The notes under the pieces: generated by a model
The model's database searches: none
Told to the model about the DNA's origin: nothing
What the model saw: the letters and a program-made list of their open reading frames with translations, nothing else
Source of the DNA: a virus
Length of the DNA stretch: 47,739 bases
Direction: 5' to 3' (one strand)
IMG/VR virus record: IMGVR_UViG_3300012931_000006
Span: 1-47,739 of that record
Part shown: piece after piece, positions 22,975 to 30,532 of the stretch
Position numbering within the stretch: the first letter of the stretch is position 1
Layout: each line of letters starts with the position of its first letter
Made by a program: the position numbers and the translations under genes

Positions 22975-24081
22975 TCACTCGCCAGACGTCCCATGTGCCC
23001 TGTGTGTGCCTTGGCCGTGTCCGTCGAGCAGACGGACCGCGTCACGTCGGACGTCCGGCGAGAGGTGCGCGTAGCGCATCGTCATCTCGATGGTCGCGTG
23101 CCCCAGGAGCTCCTGGATCGCCTTGAGCGGGACACCGCGCATCGCCAGGTGCGAGGCGAACGTGTGCCGGAGCACGTGCCAGCCCACGCGACGCAGGCCA
23201 GCGCGCTTACATGCGTTCCACAGCGGCCACTTGCAATCGCCCTTCGTCAGTGGCTTGCCGTCGGCGGCGCAGAACACGAGCTCGCCCCTCAGGTGGCGAT
23301 GCGACTTCAGTGCGGCGAGCGCCTCGTCAGACAGCGGTACCTCGCGCTTCTTGCCGCTCTTGGGCGTGCCAACGACTCCCCGCACGATCGACTGGCGCAC
23401 CATGAGGCGTCCGGACACCAGGTCGATGTCCTCCCACCGCAACCCCAGCAGCTCCCCCTGACGCAACCCGCACCGCAGAGCGATCGTGATCATCACCTGC
23501 CACTGCGAGTCGACCGCCGCCAATAGCCGGCGAGCCTCGTCGAAGTCGAGGAAGTCGAACTCTGGCTCGGGCGCCTTGAGCCATTTCACGTGTGGCACGG
23601 ATGCCAACTTTCCCCATTCTGCGGCCACCACCAGGATCCGCCGCAGGATTGTGAGGTAGTTGTTGACCGTCTTCTTCGCCAGCTTCTCGTCGAGTTTGGT
23701 CTTTTTGAAGGCCTCGATCTGCTCCATCCGAATCGCGTCGAGCCGGAGGTGCCCAAATTCGGGGAGCAAGTGGTTGTCGAGCACGCCTTGTTTTGTGCTC
23801 ACCTCTGACGGTTTGTTGTTCGCCGGGGCGTAGGTTGCCATAAACGACTTGGCGAAGTCGCGGAATAGCGGCACCTCCGCAGGCGGCGCAGGCTTGGGGC
23901 CCGCGAGCATTTCCGCCTTCAGGTCTTGCTCGTACTGCTCCGCGGCGCGGCGGTTCTGGATGGGCGCTACCCTCCGGACCCGTTCGACACAGCCGTTGGG
24001 GAGCTCCACCTTGAAGTCCACCATGAGGTGGTCTTGGATCTTGCCGGCGGCGTCACGCCACCTTCGCCGTCGTACTGCCAT
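22975..24081 (-). CDS. int: Tyrosine recombinase (integrase)
   Basis: The 368-residue protein has the full layout. It has a basic N-terminal arm-binding region (1-65) and a SAM-like core-binding domain (about 70-165). The catalytic domain carries Arg207 (CGLRQGE), His302 and Arg305 (HVLRHTFASHL), His328 (LLGHATIEMT) and nucleophile Tyr337 (MRYAHLSP). It catalyses attP x attB exchange. The ATG at 24081 lies inside the 3' end of the xis-like gene, and attP lies just past its stop. It is the last gene of the leftward early operon from PL. Confidence 0.95.
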   Translation of the reverse strand: MAVRRRRWRDAAGKIQDHLMVDFKVELPNGCVERVRRVAPIQNRRAAEQYEQDLKAEMLAGPKPAPPAEVPLFRDFAKSFMATYAPANNKPSEVSTKQGVLDNHLLPEFGHLRLDAIRMEQIEAFKKTKLDEKLAKKTVNNYLTILRRILVVAAEWGKLASVPHVKWLKAPEPEFDFLDFDEARRLLAAVDSQWQVMITIALRCGLRQGELLGLRWEDIDLVSGRLMVRQSIVRGVVGTPKSGKKREVPLSDEALAALKSHRHLRGELVFCAADGKPLTKGDCKWPLWNACKRAGLRRVGWHVLRHTFASHLAMRGVPLKAIQELLGHATIEMTMRYAHLSPDVRRDAVRLLDGHGQGTHRAHGTSGE

Positions 24082-24280
24082 GTCGTCTCCTTCGCGTGTC
24101 GCCTTGTGCCAGCCAATCTAGCACCGTCTGCCGGTGGATGCGGATCGAGCCCCCGACTCGTCTCGCCCCCGGGATGTCGCCTTGAGCGATCAGCGCATAG
24201 ACGGTCTTGCGCTTGATTCGGAGCAGATCCGCCAGTTCGTCGGCCGTCATGATGGGTTTATCCACGGCTGTCTCACTCAT
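24053..24280 (-). CDS. xis: Excisionase-like HTH protein
   Basis: A 75-residue protein with the MerR/excisionase-type winged helix: MTADELADLLRIKRKTVYAL, then GDIPGARRVGGSIRIHR and LDWLAQGD. Such proteins bend attachment-site DNA and direct excision. It precedes and overlaps int by 29 bases, the common xis-int order. The start at 24280 overlaps the previous stop as ATGA. It might instead act only as a regulator of int. Confidence 0.8.
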   Translation of the reverse strand: MSETAVDKPIMTADELADLLRIKRKTVYALIAQGDIPGARRVGGSIRIHRQTVLDWLAQGDTRRRRHGSTTAKVA

Positions 24281-24474
24281 CCTCTCACCGCCTTCCTCCG
24301 TACCCGGACGAGCACGCAGTGGCGATCCCACTGGGTGGTCGCGTCCCTCACGTTGCGAGCGCGTTCTCGGGTCTCGAAGCGCGTAGAGAAGAACCGGTTG
24401 TTGGACCATCCCGCGTTCGAGTGGTACATGCCGCTGTCGTCCTTGAGCACCCAGTATTCGGTGGGACGGGTCAT
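24277..24474 (-). CDS. 65-residue basic protein (unknown)
   Basis: This starts at ATG 24474 in an ATGA overlap and ends in an ATGA overlap with xis. It opens with TEYWVLKDDSGMYHSN and is Arg-rich at the end. The beta-hairpin-like start and basic tail suggest a small nucleic-acid-associated protein, without a recognised family. Confidence 0.6.
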   Translation of the reverse strand: MTRPTEYWVLKDDSGMYHSNAGWSNNRFFSTRFETRERARNVRDATTQWDRHCVLVRVRRKAVRG

Positions 24475-24692
24475 GCCTTCCTCCGTCTGTGCTCGCTCGC
24501 AGCCGGGCACGTCGAGAAATGCGATACGTACCGGCGTCCAAGCGCGTTCATGTCGGGCGAGACGTACCGCGCCGTCTGCCCGTCGAGTTCGATGTTCCCG
24601 ACCTGTGAGGGCTCGGGGTCCAGCGGGATCGCCTTGCCCTTGGCCGTCTTCGCCCACAGGATCGGGGCTCCGCAGCTACGACAGCGGGTCAT
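24471..24692 (-). CDS. Zinc-binding miniprotein, 73 aa
   Basis: It starts MTRCRSCGAPILWAKTAKGK, a CxxC motif followed by Ile-Trp, as found in many small phage proteins in early regions. A second pair of ligands could be His and Cys in YVSHFSTCPAASEH. ATGA overlaps occur at both ends. The fold class is a zinc ribbon; role unknown. Confidence 0.65.
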   Translation of the reverse strand: MTRCRSCGAPILWAKTAKGKAIPLDPEPSQVGNIELDGQTARYVSPDMNALGRRYVSHFSTCPAASEHRRRKA

Positions 24693-25090
24693 GGCTTGGC
24701 CTCCGCGCACCGAACGCACGCGGTAGGGCCTCCCGCTACCAGGCACCCGCACCCACGGCACACCCGGATGGTGCCGAACGGCGGCGCGAAGGCGGTATCG
24801 ACCCCTGATCTACACCAGTGTCCACGCTCTGCGGCAATCGCCTTGTCACTCATCTTTTCGGCTAGCTCGCCCGTTTCCCGCACATGGGCCCGCAGCTCAA
24901 TGATGGTGGTCTGCGCGGCAGCAAGCTCGGCTCGCGCCTCCCGAAGCCTGACAAGCAACTCTTTGACTGTGGCCGGTTCGCCGCACCGGTCGGGACTGCC
25001 ATCGGCGTTCTCGTATGCCAGTTCGCCATAGGCGATCAGGTGCGTCTCCTCTGGCTCCCCGCACACGTCGCAGAATCTGGGCTCGGTCAT
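24689..25090 (-). CDS. Zinc-finger protein with helical middle, 133 aa
   Basis: The N-terminal CDVCGEPEETH and the C-terminal CRGCGCLV and CVRC motifs give two Cys clusters. Between them is a coiled-coil helix (LREARAELAAAQTTIIELRA). The ATG at 25090 overlaps the previous stop. Probably a small nucleic-acid-binding or adaptor protein of the early operon; no named family. Confidence 0.6.
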   Translation of the reverse strand: MTEPRFCDVCGEPEETHLIAYGELAYENADGSPDRCGEPATVKELLVRLREARAELAAAQTTIIELRAHVRETGELAEKMSDKAIAAERGHWCRSGVDTAFAPPFGTIRVCRGCGCLVAGGPTACVRCAEAKP

Positions 25091-25275
25091 GGCGTCTCCT
25101 TCAAGCGCAGCGGCGTCCAGACCTCGCAGTCGTACTCGGCGAGCGCCGCTTGCAGCTCGGCCACAAGCGCGCGCGCATCACGCACTGACAGCATCTTCAC
25201 GCGAGCGTCTCCGAACACGTCGACAGCAATCGGGTTCTCAGGCTCACTCGGCCGGTAGGTGACGCGGGGGGTCAT
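25087..25275 (-). CDS. 62-residue protein (unknown)
   Basis: A small mixed alpha/beta protein (VTYRPSEPENPIAVDVFGDA, then ALVAELQAALAEYDCEVW). It ends in KETP because the ribosome site of the next gene (AAGGAGACGCCATGA) is embedded in its last codons. ATGA overlaps occur at both ends. No family recognised. Confidence 0.6.
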   Translation of the reverse strand: MTPRVTYRPSEPENPIAVDVFGDARVKMLSVRDARALVAELQAALAEYDCEVWTPLRLKETP

Positions 25276-25736
25276 GGCTGCCCCCTAGGTCCCGGCCAAA
25301 CCTCGTCCAGCGCCCTAGTCGCGCACGCCTCGATCTTCGGGATATCATCCGCGCCAAACGATCGCCGGGGATACCCGACATCGTCGTCGTAGTCGGTCCC
25401 GTGGTGAGCTCTCCAGTCCGCGATCACGCGCAGGGCCCGCCACATCACGTCACGTTCTGCGGCCAGTTCTTGCGCGGTCGTCGGCTTGCCGGGCTGGATC
25501 GACCTCCCATCCAGCTCGGCCATCGCCTCGGCGAGGGCGAGGTATGCCGGGGCCTTGCTCGGCGGCTCCACGGCTAGATACGCTCTGGCGGCTGCTATCA
25601 CGCGATTACTCGCAGCTAGCCTGCGCTTTTTGCCCTCGTTCGATCGCCGGGGCTGGTCCCGCGACGTGCACGGGAGGCACCTCGACTGCCGAATCGGGAC
25701 GAGCGCTGCGCAGTCTTTGCACTTGTGCAGGTTCAT
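25272..25736 (-). CDS. Zinc-finger plus helical domain protein, 154 aa
   Basis: The start (CKDCAALVPIRQSRCLPC) is a four-Cys zinc knuckle, followed by a basic stretch and a helical region to about residue 110. The end is Asp/Tyr-rich (HHGTDYDDDVGYPRRSF). ATGA overlaps occur at both ends. Function not recognised; early expression with recombination genes suggests host takeover or DNA metabolism. Confidence 0.55.
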   Translation of the reverse strand: MNLHKCKDCAALVPIRQSRCLPCTSRDQPRRSNEGKKRRLAASNRVIAAARAYLAVEPPSKAPAYLALAEAMAELDGRSIQPGKPTTAQELAAERDVMWRALRVIADWRAHHGTDYDDDVGYPRRSFGADDIPKIEACATRALDEVWPGPRGQP

Positions 25737-25984
25737 GGCGTCTCCTTGGCGCTCGGCGGCCAGTCCACAAGCAAGGCGTCCACAACTCTCTGCGGCACAC
25801 AGGCCTTGTGGAAAAACACGTTGCCCCGACCGGGGCAGATCCCGACAAATCCTTCGTCATCTAGGATTGCCTGTCGGCAGGCAAAACACTTGGTGGTCAG
25901 CCCGTACTGGTGACGGACCTTGGCCGACACCGTGATCAGCTTCCGGACGTCCAGCTCAAGGACCGTGGTCCACGAGACTTTCAT
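25733..25984 (-). CDS. PARP-finger-like zinc miniprotein, 83 aa
   Basis: The core CFACRQAILDDEGFVGIC, followed by FFHKACV, has the C-x2-C and H-x2-C layout of small treble-clef or LIM-like fingers. It starts at ATG 25984 (MKVSWTTVLEL), overlapping the previous stop, and ends in KETP through the embedded ribosome site. Specific function unknown. Confidence 0.6.
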   Translation of the reverse strand: MKVSWTTVLELDVRKLITVSAKVRHQYGLTTKCFACRQAILDDEGFVGICPGRGNVFFHKACVPQRVVDALLVDWPPSAKETP

Positions 25985-26625
25985 GGCGTCTCCTTGGCCA
26001 GCGCTTCGTCCGCTCGCGCCATCGCCTCCTTGAGGGTCGGCGCTTCGCCCATCCTTTCGGGCGTCCACCAGATCCAGCTAGGCCTCGGCTCGGTCGCGTA
26101 GGTGATTGCCGCCGCTGGCGGCTCCTCATCGTCATCCAGCATCATTTCGCACAGCAGCGTCGCCGTCTGCTGCTGATCCACATCCGGGCCTCCGTATTCC
26201 CACTCCCCCTCGACGTATTCGATCGGGAGCGGGGGCCGGCCTAGGCAGCACCTCGGCGGGTCTAGGTCGATATGCTCGACAGCCCAAGCCACGACGGCCG
26301 CCCCGCCCAGTCCGATAGCGGTGTTCAGCGCTTCCGCCGAGCCGGGCCGCAGGCTAGCCTGTCCCTCGTAGACCTGCTCCCCATGGCGCTCGTCTACGAG
26401 CGTAATAATGGCGTCAGCAGTCAGACGGCCGTCTTCGGCCAGCTCTTCCACATCGTCCTCATCGAATAGATCGTCCACCGAGCGGTCGCGCAGCGCGCCG
26501 ACCTTCAGCGCGTGGAGGCGGCCATCCATAGCCGCCTCCGGCACCGCTCGTCCAATGAGATCCCAGACGTCGTCCGACTCGTCCTGGAGCGTGCCTCCGT
26601 CGTAGTACCAGCCGTAACGTGTCAT
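25981..26625 (-). CDS. Highly acidic protein, 214 aa
   Basis: The ATG at 26625 is preceded by GAGGAGGAAG and lies 10 bases after the SSB stop, so I prefer it to the ATG at 26652. The protein is rich in Asp and Glu (DDLFDEDDVEELAEDG; MMLDDDEEPPAA) with aromatic residues at both ends (YGWYYDGG; WIWWTPERM). Strong acidity is a feature of DNA-mimic inhibitors, but also of many unrelated proteins. It is coupled to downstream zinc miniproteins. Confidence 0.55.
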   Translation of the reverse strand: MTRYGWYYDGGTLQDESDDVWDLIGRAVPEAAMDGRLHALKVGALRDRSVDDLFDEDDVEELAEDGRLTADAIITLVDERHGEQVYEGQASLRPGSAEALNTAIGLGGAAVVAWAVEHIDLDPPRCCLGRPPLPIEYVEGEWEYGGPDVDQQQTATLLCEMMLDDDEEPPAAAITYATEPRPSWIWWTPERMGEAPTLKEAMARADEALAKETP

Positions 26626-26635
26626 TGCTTCCTCC

Positions 26636-27079
26636 TCAAAACGGAATGTCATCGTCGCTGAACCCGGGCGCGTCCGCTGGAGCGGGCTCTTCCGGCGCCT
26701 GTCGCTGAGCGGGGGCGGAGACGGGTGGAGCCTGCCTAGACGAGCCTCCTCCTCCGACCACGATTACCTTGCTCGCGTTGATCTCGGTCCGATACCGCTT
26801 GTTGCCGTCGCGGTCCTCGTAGCTACTCGTGTGCAGCTCGCCCTCGACGTAGACAGAGTGGCCCTTGGCGAGGAACTTGTTCAGCCCCTCCGCCTGCCGG
26901 CCCCACACCGTCACGCTGTGCCACTCGGTGCGCTCCTGCCACTCGCTACTCTTGTCCATGTAGCGCGTGGTCGTGGCGACCCGCAGCTTCAGGATCGATG
27001 TCCCGCCCCGGGTGACCTTGAGCTCCGGGTCGGCCCCAAGGTTGCCCAGGAGGGTCACGCGGTTGATGCCTTCTTTCAT
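26636..27079 (-). CDS. ssb: Single-stranded DNA-binding protein
   Basis: A 147-residue protein with an OB-fold: INRVTLLGNLGADPELKVT, then EWHSVTVWGRQAEGL and GHSVYVEGELHTSSYED. A Gly/Pro/Ala linker follows, and the canonical acidic tip DDDIPF that recruits host repair proteins. It binds ssDNA as a tetramer in this family. It lies next to the Sak4-like ATPase and RecE-like nuclease genes, a normal phage recombination cluster. The start overlaps the ATPase stop (ATGA). Confidence 0.95.
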   Translation of the reverse strand: MKEGINRVTLLGNLGADPELKVTRGGTSILKLRVATTTRYMDKSSEWQERTEWHSVTVWGRQAEGLNKFLAKGHSVYVEGELHTSSYEDRDGNKRYRTEINASKVIVVGGGGSSRQAPPVSAPAQRQAPEEPAPADAPGFSDDDIPF

Positions 27080-28095
27080 CCGTTCGCCCCTGGCTCGTCC
27101 TGAGTCTGCTCGGGCTCTGGCTCTGGCTCTGGCTCGGGCTCTGGCTCGAGCGCCGCGGCGGCTGCGTCAATTCGCTCCTTGGCCTGGTCGGCTGCAGCCT
27201 TGAGCACGGACTTCGCCGCTTTGTCGAGCGACGACCACGCTGCGCGGCGTTGCTCGTCCAGCGATCGCAGCGTGGCCGCGTCGGTGCACACTGCGTAGGA
27301 CGCTGCGAGCTCGACGACATCGGCGACGGGAGTAGCCTGGGTTCCGGCGGCCCATTTCGCCAGCGCCTCTCCGGTCGACTCGTCGAGCTGTCGTGACGAC
27401 AGGAGCTCCGCGAACTGCTTGGGGCGCTTCATCGTGGCCTTCTCCCCCTCGTAGTCCGATGCCCAAACCGGGACTCCTCCGATGCCGCCTGGCAACAGAA
27501 GGACGTTCGCCGTCATCTCGTAGACGAACTCCTCGCCAGCAATCGGCATCACGCCACGCGGCTCTGGGGGCTTGCCAGGAACGATCTTGAGCTTGTCCTT
27601 CGCGCGAAAGCAGAACACGAAGTGACAAGGCGTCTGCAGGATGGTGTTGATCATGCGGCGTCGATCCGCCTTCGGTCTCGCCCAAGCCGTCATCTGCACC
27701 TTCTCCCGGCTGGTCTTCCACTGAGCGGCCAGCCGGGACGTCTCCGTCTCGTGCTGCTCGAGCATCCCGCCTGGTCCCTCGTGCTCGTGGCTCATGCTGT
27801 CCACCACGATGATCTTGGCGCCCTTCGCCACACAGTGCTCGACCGCCGACAGGTAGTCCAGCGATCCGAACGGGGCACCGAATGCGACGTGTCGGAATTT
27901 GAAGGCGTCCGCGTAGTGCAGTGATCGACGGCTCTCCGTGTCGATGACGAAGATGTCGCCGCCTGACACTCGCTGGATCCCGGTCGCCAGCCGCAGGGCG
28001 GAATAGGTCTTGCCCGTACCGCTCGGTCCAATCAGCCCCAACATCAGTGGCACGGATTCCCTCGTTGCTGGCCTGTCTTCAAATGCTCTGCTCAT
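27076..28095 (-). CDS. Sak4/RecA-like ATPase (phage recombinase)
   Basis: The 339-residue protein has Walker A at residues 23-30 (GPSGTGKT), a Walker B-like strand AKIIVVDSMSHE, and a later CHFVFCFRAKDKLK strand. This is the AAA_24/Sak4 class of short RecA-like ATPases found beside phage SSBs, which promote annealing or strand exchange. The tail holds six Glu-Pro repeats (27110-27150) and an acidic end. The start at 28095 is fixed by ATGA overlap with the nuclease stop; an upstream ATG at 28125 is less likely. Confidence 0.8.
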   Translation of the reverse strand: MSRAFEDRPATRESVPLMLGLIGPSGTGKTYSALRLATGIQRVSGGDIFVIDTESRRSLHYADAFKFRHVAFGAPFGSLDYLSAVEHCVAKGAKIIVVDSMSHEHEGPGGMLEQHETETSRLAAQWKTSREKVQMTAWARPKADRRRMINTILQTPCHFVFCFRAKDKLKIVPGKPPEPRGVMPIAGEEFVYEMTANVLLLPGGIGGVPVWASDYEGEKATMKRPKQFAELLSSRQLDESTGEALAKWAAGTQATPVADVVELAASYAVCTDAATLRSLDEQRRAAWSSLDKAAKSVLKAAADQAKERIDAAAAALEPEPEPEPEPEPEQTQDEPGANG

Positions 28096-28919
28096 GCTGC
28101 ACTCTCCTCTCGTTCGATGTCCCACGGCTTGGCGCTGACGACGAGTTCCCCCTCCTCGTATTCAGGCCACTGATCGGAATCCAAGCATCGCCGCCACAAC
28201 CGGCACGCGCGTTCCCACTTCATGCCGCCGAGTCTCCGCAGGCTTGCGTCGGTCCTGACGACCGTGACGCAGTACGGCGGCTCGGGCTCCGCGAAAATGA
28301 ACCGGAACTGGACTCTGCCCTCGAGCTCCGGGCGTAGGGCCGCGAGCGCCTCGGTGTAGACCGCCTCCTGGACGTCGTACCCGTAGGCGATAATGTGCTT
28401 CCGGATGGTCTCGGGGTCCGCGCTGTTGGTGATCTTGAGATCGAAGACCTTCGCCTCAAGAACATGGTCCAGCGCTGCACGGCAAGCGACCGGGCCGTGG
28501 TGCCACTTGATCTTGACCTCCGACGTACCGTCCAGCAGGATGCCGCGGCGAGCCAGCTTCTCGCGGATCTTGCTCGCCCCGATCTGCGCATCCTGGTACT
28601 CGGCGATCAGTATCGGTGTCTTGCCCTGCTCCACCGCGTCCGCCTTCGCCTGCTGCGCGGCCTTCGTCTTGTAGTCCGCCGCGTCTACGACGACGATGGC
28701 GCCGCTGGTCTCGCCCAGCACGAAGCTGTGGAACAACGTCCCGGTGCCCATTGCTCGGGTGGCCTTGCGCCGTTTACCCCCGAGCTTGGGGTGCTCCAGC
28801 CAAGCGTGGAACGGCGACCGGGACAGGAGAGTATGGGCACACGTCGCAGACAGGCTGGGCGTATCGCACGGGTCCTCGTGGTACTGCTGGTCAGTGACGG
28901 CGAGCAGTTCGGCGTTCAC
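28092..28919 (-). CDS. RecE-like PD-(D/E)XK exonuclease
   Basis: The GTG at 28919 overlaps the upstream stop as GTGA and gives 275 residues. The sequence LSATCAHTLLSRSPFHAWL, then GTLFHSFVLGE, then RAALDHVLEAKVFDLKIT follows the layout of RecE/exodeoxyribonuclease VIII-like nucleases of the DUF3799 type. A helical gate comes first, then a conserved His, then Asp and the D-x-K strand. Such enzymes resect dsDNA to create ssDNA for the annealing ATPase and SSB encoded next to it. Confidence 0.75.
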   Translation of the reverse strand: MNAELLAVTDQQYHEDPCDTPSLSATCAHTLLSRSPFHAWLEHPKLGGKRRKATRAMGTGTLFHSFVLGETSGAIVVVDAADYKTKAAQQAKADAVEQGKTPILIAEYQDAQIGASKIREKLARRGILLDGTSEVKIKWHHGPVACRAALDHVLEAKVFDLKITNSADPETIRKHIIAYGYDVQEAVYTEALAALRPELEGRVQFRFIFAEPEPPYCVTVVRTDASLRRLGGMKWERACRLWRRCLDSDQWPEYEEGELVVSAKPWDIEREESAA

Positions 28920-29794
28920 GGCTCCCACCTTTCCAGGCGCCAGCAAGCCGATTCCAAGTTGTCCACCAGCACCTGCAGCGCCTCTCGCGCGCCCTCGTCC
29001 GTCACCCCCGGCACTGGCACCGATCGCAGCGCGCTCGCGTACGCCGCCAGCTTCTCGCGGTCGGGTCGGCACGCCTCGAGTCGGCGAGCAAGCTCAGCCT
29101 TGCGCTCCTGCTCGCGCACGGCAGCCTCTTCGGCTTCACGCACAGCGGCTAGGCGCCGCCGTTCGGCCTGTTCGGCCGCTGCTAACCGGACACGCTCGCG
29201 CTCTGCTGCGTCCTCGGCCTCACGGCGCTGTTGCTCCGCGTCATCCCGGATCTTGCGGGCGGCGGCGGCGGCGGCGTCCAGCTCGGCTTTCACCTTCAGC
29301 TGGGCCGCTTCGAGCACCTTGCGCTCGGCCTCGAGCTCCTCACGGATCGCCGCCTGGCGCGCCTCTTCGGCTGCGATGGCCGCCTCCTTGACCTGGAGCT
29401 CGAGCTCTATCTGCGCGCGGAGTTCCGCTTCGCGCGCGTCCTTCTCCGCCTTGTCCTTCGCCGCCTTCTCGGCGGCGCGAGCGTCATCGACCGCCTGCTT
29501 CTTGGCCTTCAGCGGGTCCTCGATGGACGCGATCTGGCTGGTGAGCGTCTTCGCGGCCGCGTCCACCCTGCGCCCCCATTCGAGCGCGTCGGCCTTGAGC
29601 TCGACTCGGCGGGCCTCGATTGCAACGCGCATCCCACGGCACTCACCGATTGCGCCGCGGACTAGCTCGTAGCCGGGCTTCGTGCTCGCGTCCAAGCCGG
29701 CGTACATCGCCTGCTTTTGGGCTATTTGCGCCTCCGTCACGGCGAACTGGGCCGTGATCGGGGCGTCCTGCTGAGTGACAATCGCTTGGGTCAT
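28916..29794 (-). CDS. Long coiled-coil protein of the recombination module
   Basis: The 292-residue protein is one nearly continuous Ala/Glu/Arg/Lys coiled coil (about 85-245), with short globular ends (TKPGYELVRGAIGECRGMRV; LVDNLESACWRLERWE). Proteins of this shape are often found next to RecE/Sak4 genes in phages and are annotated DUF1351-like or as SMC-like. A structural role for nuclease or recombinase assembly is likely but unproven. ATGA overlap at its start, GTGA at its end. Confidence 0.65.
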   Translation of the reverse strand: MTQAIVTQQDAPITAQFAVTEAQIAQKQAMYAGLDASTKPGYELVRGAIGECRGMRVAIEARRVELKADALEWGRRVDAAAKTLTSQIASIEDPLKAKKQAVDDARAAEKAAKDKAEKDAREAELRAQIELELQVKEAAIAAEEARQAAIREELEAERKVLEAAQLKVKAELDAAAAAARKIRDDAEQQRREAEDAAERERVRLAAAEQAERRRLAAVREAEEAAVREQERKAELARRLEACRPDREKLAAYASALRSVPVPGVTDEGAREALQVLVDNLESACWRLERWEP

Positions 29795-29910
29795 CGTTCC
29801 TCCTCATCCATCGCTCGCAGCTCGGCCCTCTCCCAGAGAGCCTCTTCGCGAGCCTCAAGTTCCTCGTCCGTCGGCGGGTCTTCCGGCGGGTCTTCGCGGA
29901 CGTCAGGCAC
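29791..29910 (-). CDS. 39-residue acidic miniprotein
   Basis: The GTG at 29910 opens a frame of 39 codons whose stop overlaps the next ATG (ATGA). It overlaps the preceding frame by eight bases. The peptide is acidic (PDVREDPPEDPPTDEELEAR) and helical at the end. Coding is inferred from tight packing and the GAGGAG ribosome site it contains for the next gene. Confidence 0.45.
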   Translation of the reverse strand: MPDVREDPPEDPPTDEELEAREEALWERAELRAMDEEER

Positions 29911-30025
29911 GGCTGCGACCCATCACGCGCTCACGAGTGGCGCGGTCTCCGACTACGAGCAGGAGAGCGCGCATCAGGTGCACCGCTCGCCAACCTTGGG
30001 ACAGGGCGATGGCTACGTCGGTCAC
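29903..30025 (-). CDS. 40-residue miniprotein
   Basis: The GTG at 30025 overlaps the stop of the preceding gene as GTGA. The peptide is amphipathic and hydrophobic in its centre (VHLMRALLLVVGD), with Arg at the end. It is one of a run of very short coupled genes behind the acrIII-1-like gene. No function assigned. Confidence 0.45.
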   Translation of the reverse strand: MTDVAIALSQGWRAVHLMRALLLVVGDRATRERVMGRSRA

Positions 30026-30177
30026 CACGCACCCGCCTTGACGAGCTCGCGGGCGCGGTCGAGCACATCCAGCCACTCGAGGGCCTCCGCGGCTTCGGCG
30101 TCGTCAGCGACCGTCGAGGCTACCTCGAGTCGGAGTAGCTCGCGCGTCTCTACGAGCTCAAGCAGGTGCGTGGTCAC
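30022..30177 (-). CDS. 51-residue helical miniprotein
   Basis: The GTG at 30177 overlaps the previous stop as GTGA, and its own stop overlaps the next GTG. The peptide (TTHLLELVETRELLRLEVAS onward) is acidic and fully helical, like an oligomerisation module. Unknown role. Confidence 0.5.
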   Translation of the reverse strand: MTTHLLELVETRELLRLEVASTVADDAEAAEALEWLDVLDRARELVKAGAW

Positions 30178-30227
30178 TGGGCACCTGCCTCGAGGGCGAC
30201 GTCGAACTGCTCCATCGTGAGGCTCAC
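30174..30227 (-). CDS. 17-codon microORF coupled at both ends
   Basis: A GTG at 30227 overlaps the upstream stop (GTGA), and 17 codons later the TGA overlaps the next GTG (GTGA). It fills the whole gap between its neighbours, so ribosomes could move through the operon without a break. It may be a translational relay more than a functional peptide. Confidence 0.4.
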   Translation of the reverse strand: MSLTMEQFDVALEAGAQ

Positions 30228-30532
30228 GCTGCCACCTCCGCCGCGTCACGAAGCGCGGCAAGCAGCGAGTGGACGGCCGTGTCGGCACCCGTCGCCGGGT
30301 TGCCGGTGATGGCGACGGTCCCGCGACCGCCTGCCGCTGTGGCTACGATCGCGCCCCGGCCGCAGCGGGCCAGGATGATCGTGTCCAGCTCCAGGTGCTG
30401 GGCGGCTGCCCACACCTCGTCGAGCACGTTTGGCGTGGGGTCGAGCAGGTCGTCGAGCTCGGCTTGCGCCGACTCGACCGCTCGCGTCGCACGCGCGAGG
30501 TGCTCGCTGGCCTGTTGGAGGGTGGATCTCAT
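30224..30532 (-). CDS. Helical protein, 102 aa (unknown)
   Basis: It starts at ATG 30532, overlapping the acrIII-1-like stop as ATGA. The N-terminal half is a coiled coil (ASEHLARATRAVESAQAELD). The second half has a Gly-rich loop (ATAAGGRGTVAITGNP) and a terminal helix. It is the second gene read from PL. Being adjacent to an anti-CRISPR-like gene makes it a candidate inhibitor or regulator, with no family match to support that. Confidence 0.5.
   Translation of the reverse strand: MRSTLQQASEHLARATRAVESAQAELDDLLDPTPNVLDEVWAAAQHLELDTIILARCGRGAIVATAAGGRGTVAITGNPATGADTAVHSLLAALRDAAEVAA

Noticed and set aside
27110-27150. Hexamer repeat array as a CRISPR-like or regulatory element
   Set aside because: It is a Glu-Pro codon repeat within the tail of the ATPase gene.
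28395-29672. 425-residue rightward open frame
   Set aside because: It is antisense to the coiled-coil and RecE-like genes and is Ser/Arg/Ala-rich, as shadows of Ala/Glu-rich GC-rich genes are. No ribosome site or domain.
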